A stretch of 39,574 nt of DNA from Pontibaca methylaminivorans (GTDB taxonomy: Bacteria; Pseudomonadota; Alphaproteobacteria; Rhodobacterales; Rhodobacteraceae). The notes under the pieces are model-generated. The model was not told where the DNA came from. It made no database searches and worked only from the letters and a program-made list of their open reading frames with translations. Within the stretch, counting starts at the first letter, position 1, and every line of letters starts with the position of its first letter. The position numbers and the translations under genes are program-made. The stretch spans positions 1 through 39,574 of the forward strand of contig NZ_FTPS01000004.1 in assembly GCF_900156525.1 (NCBI RefSeq). Reading direction: 5' to 3'. Positions 39,440 to 39,574 of this stretch are shown piece after piece.

Positions 39440-39574
39440 TCAGCTTTTGTAATGGCCGCTCTGGTGCCAGCGCCATGCATCGGCGATCATCTGCCCGGGG
39501 TCCGAACGTCGCGGCACCCAGCCGAGCTCGCGCCCGGCGCGCTGCGATCCCGACACGAGCCGTGTGCAGTCGCC
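39440..39574 (-). CDS. galE: GalE-like UDP-glucose 4-epimerase, C-terminal end
   Basis: The minus strand from the window edge gives 44 residues, GDCTRLVSGSQRAGRELGWV, PRRSDPGQMIADAWRWH and QSGHYKS, then TGA (39440-39442). The ARELGW-P...D...I..AW.WH pattern is the C-terminus of GalE-type extended short-chain dehydrogenases, which interconvert UDP-glucose and UDP-galactose. Most of the gene lies beyond the window. UDP-galactose would be the precursor for the glf product. Confidence 0.82.
   Translation of the reverse strand, partial: GDCTRLVSGSQRAGRELGWVPRRSDPGQMIADAWRWHQSGHYKS

Noticed and set aside
39288-39476. 62-codon minus ORF in the AT-rich gap
   Set aside because: Overlaps the galE 3' end in another frame and has a random composition.

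Overview
The window is high-GC DNA, apart from one AT-richer gap near 39.2 kb, and most likely comes from an alphaproteobacterium of the Rhodobacteraceae (Paracoccus/Rhodobacter type). This rests on codon usage, a VirD2/VirB-type plasmid backbone, an LpcC-like core glycosyltransferase, IS66/IS5/IS21 debris and an ETF-linked methylamine module. The genus cannot be fixed from the sequence alone.

Left part (1 to about 15.9 kb): a mosaic of accessory and decaying DNA. After the 3' end of ureG come an IS21 relic, an intact parDE module, an IS5 relic with an in-frame stop, a serine-recombinase tail, a frameshifted TonB receptor stub, and a damaged 2-aminoethylphosphonate-type ABC transporter. In that transporter the binding protein lacks its N-terminus, and the permease N-terminus is fused in frame to the ATPase. 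A plasmid-derived conjugation region follows: intact mobC and a VirD2-type relaxase, a gutted virD4, hicAB, and virB6, virB10 and virB11 fragments joined by deletions. The virB11 stub runs into a degenerate IS5-family relic. That relic is split by a complete IS66 element (12480-15612) with an exact 8-bp target duplication, and the element carries a pRiA4b ORF-3 family passenger gene.

Middle part (15.9 to 18.6 kb): glf (UDP-galactopyranose mutase) and manC (GDP-mannose synthesis), for surface polysaccharide precursors.

Core module (19.1 to 32.3 kb, all on the + strand): dimethylamine dehydrogenase, a stand-alone GcvT-type folate protein, trimethylamine dehydrogenase, a membrane Fe-S ETF:quinone oxidoreductase (DgcB-like), a leucine-rich-repeat-variant (LRV) protein, etfB, etfA and an APC permease. 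Substrate-pocket residues separate the two dehydrogenases cleanly: Gln/Thr/Phe in the first, Tyr/Ser/Trp in the second. The inferred logic is import, TMA to DMA to monomethylamine, electrons to ETF and then the quinone pool, and released C1 captured on tetrahydrofolate. GC-rich hairpins lie in most of the larger gaps between the genes. The LRV protein, translationally coupled to the oxidoreductase gene, is the least explained member and the best candidate for new biology.

Right part (32.4 kb to end): a strong terminator, divergent GT2 and GT4 glycosyltransferases, hutF, a second APC permease preceded by a 32-codon leader ORF and followed by a universal-stress-protein gene, a strong terminator, a second universal stress protein, an AT-richer gap and the 3' end of a galE-like gene on the minus strand. 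No rRNA, tRNA or CRISPR array was recognised.
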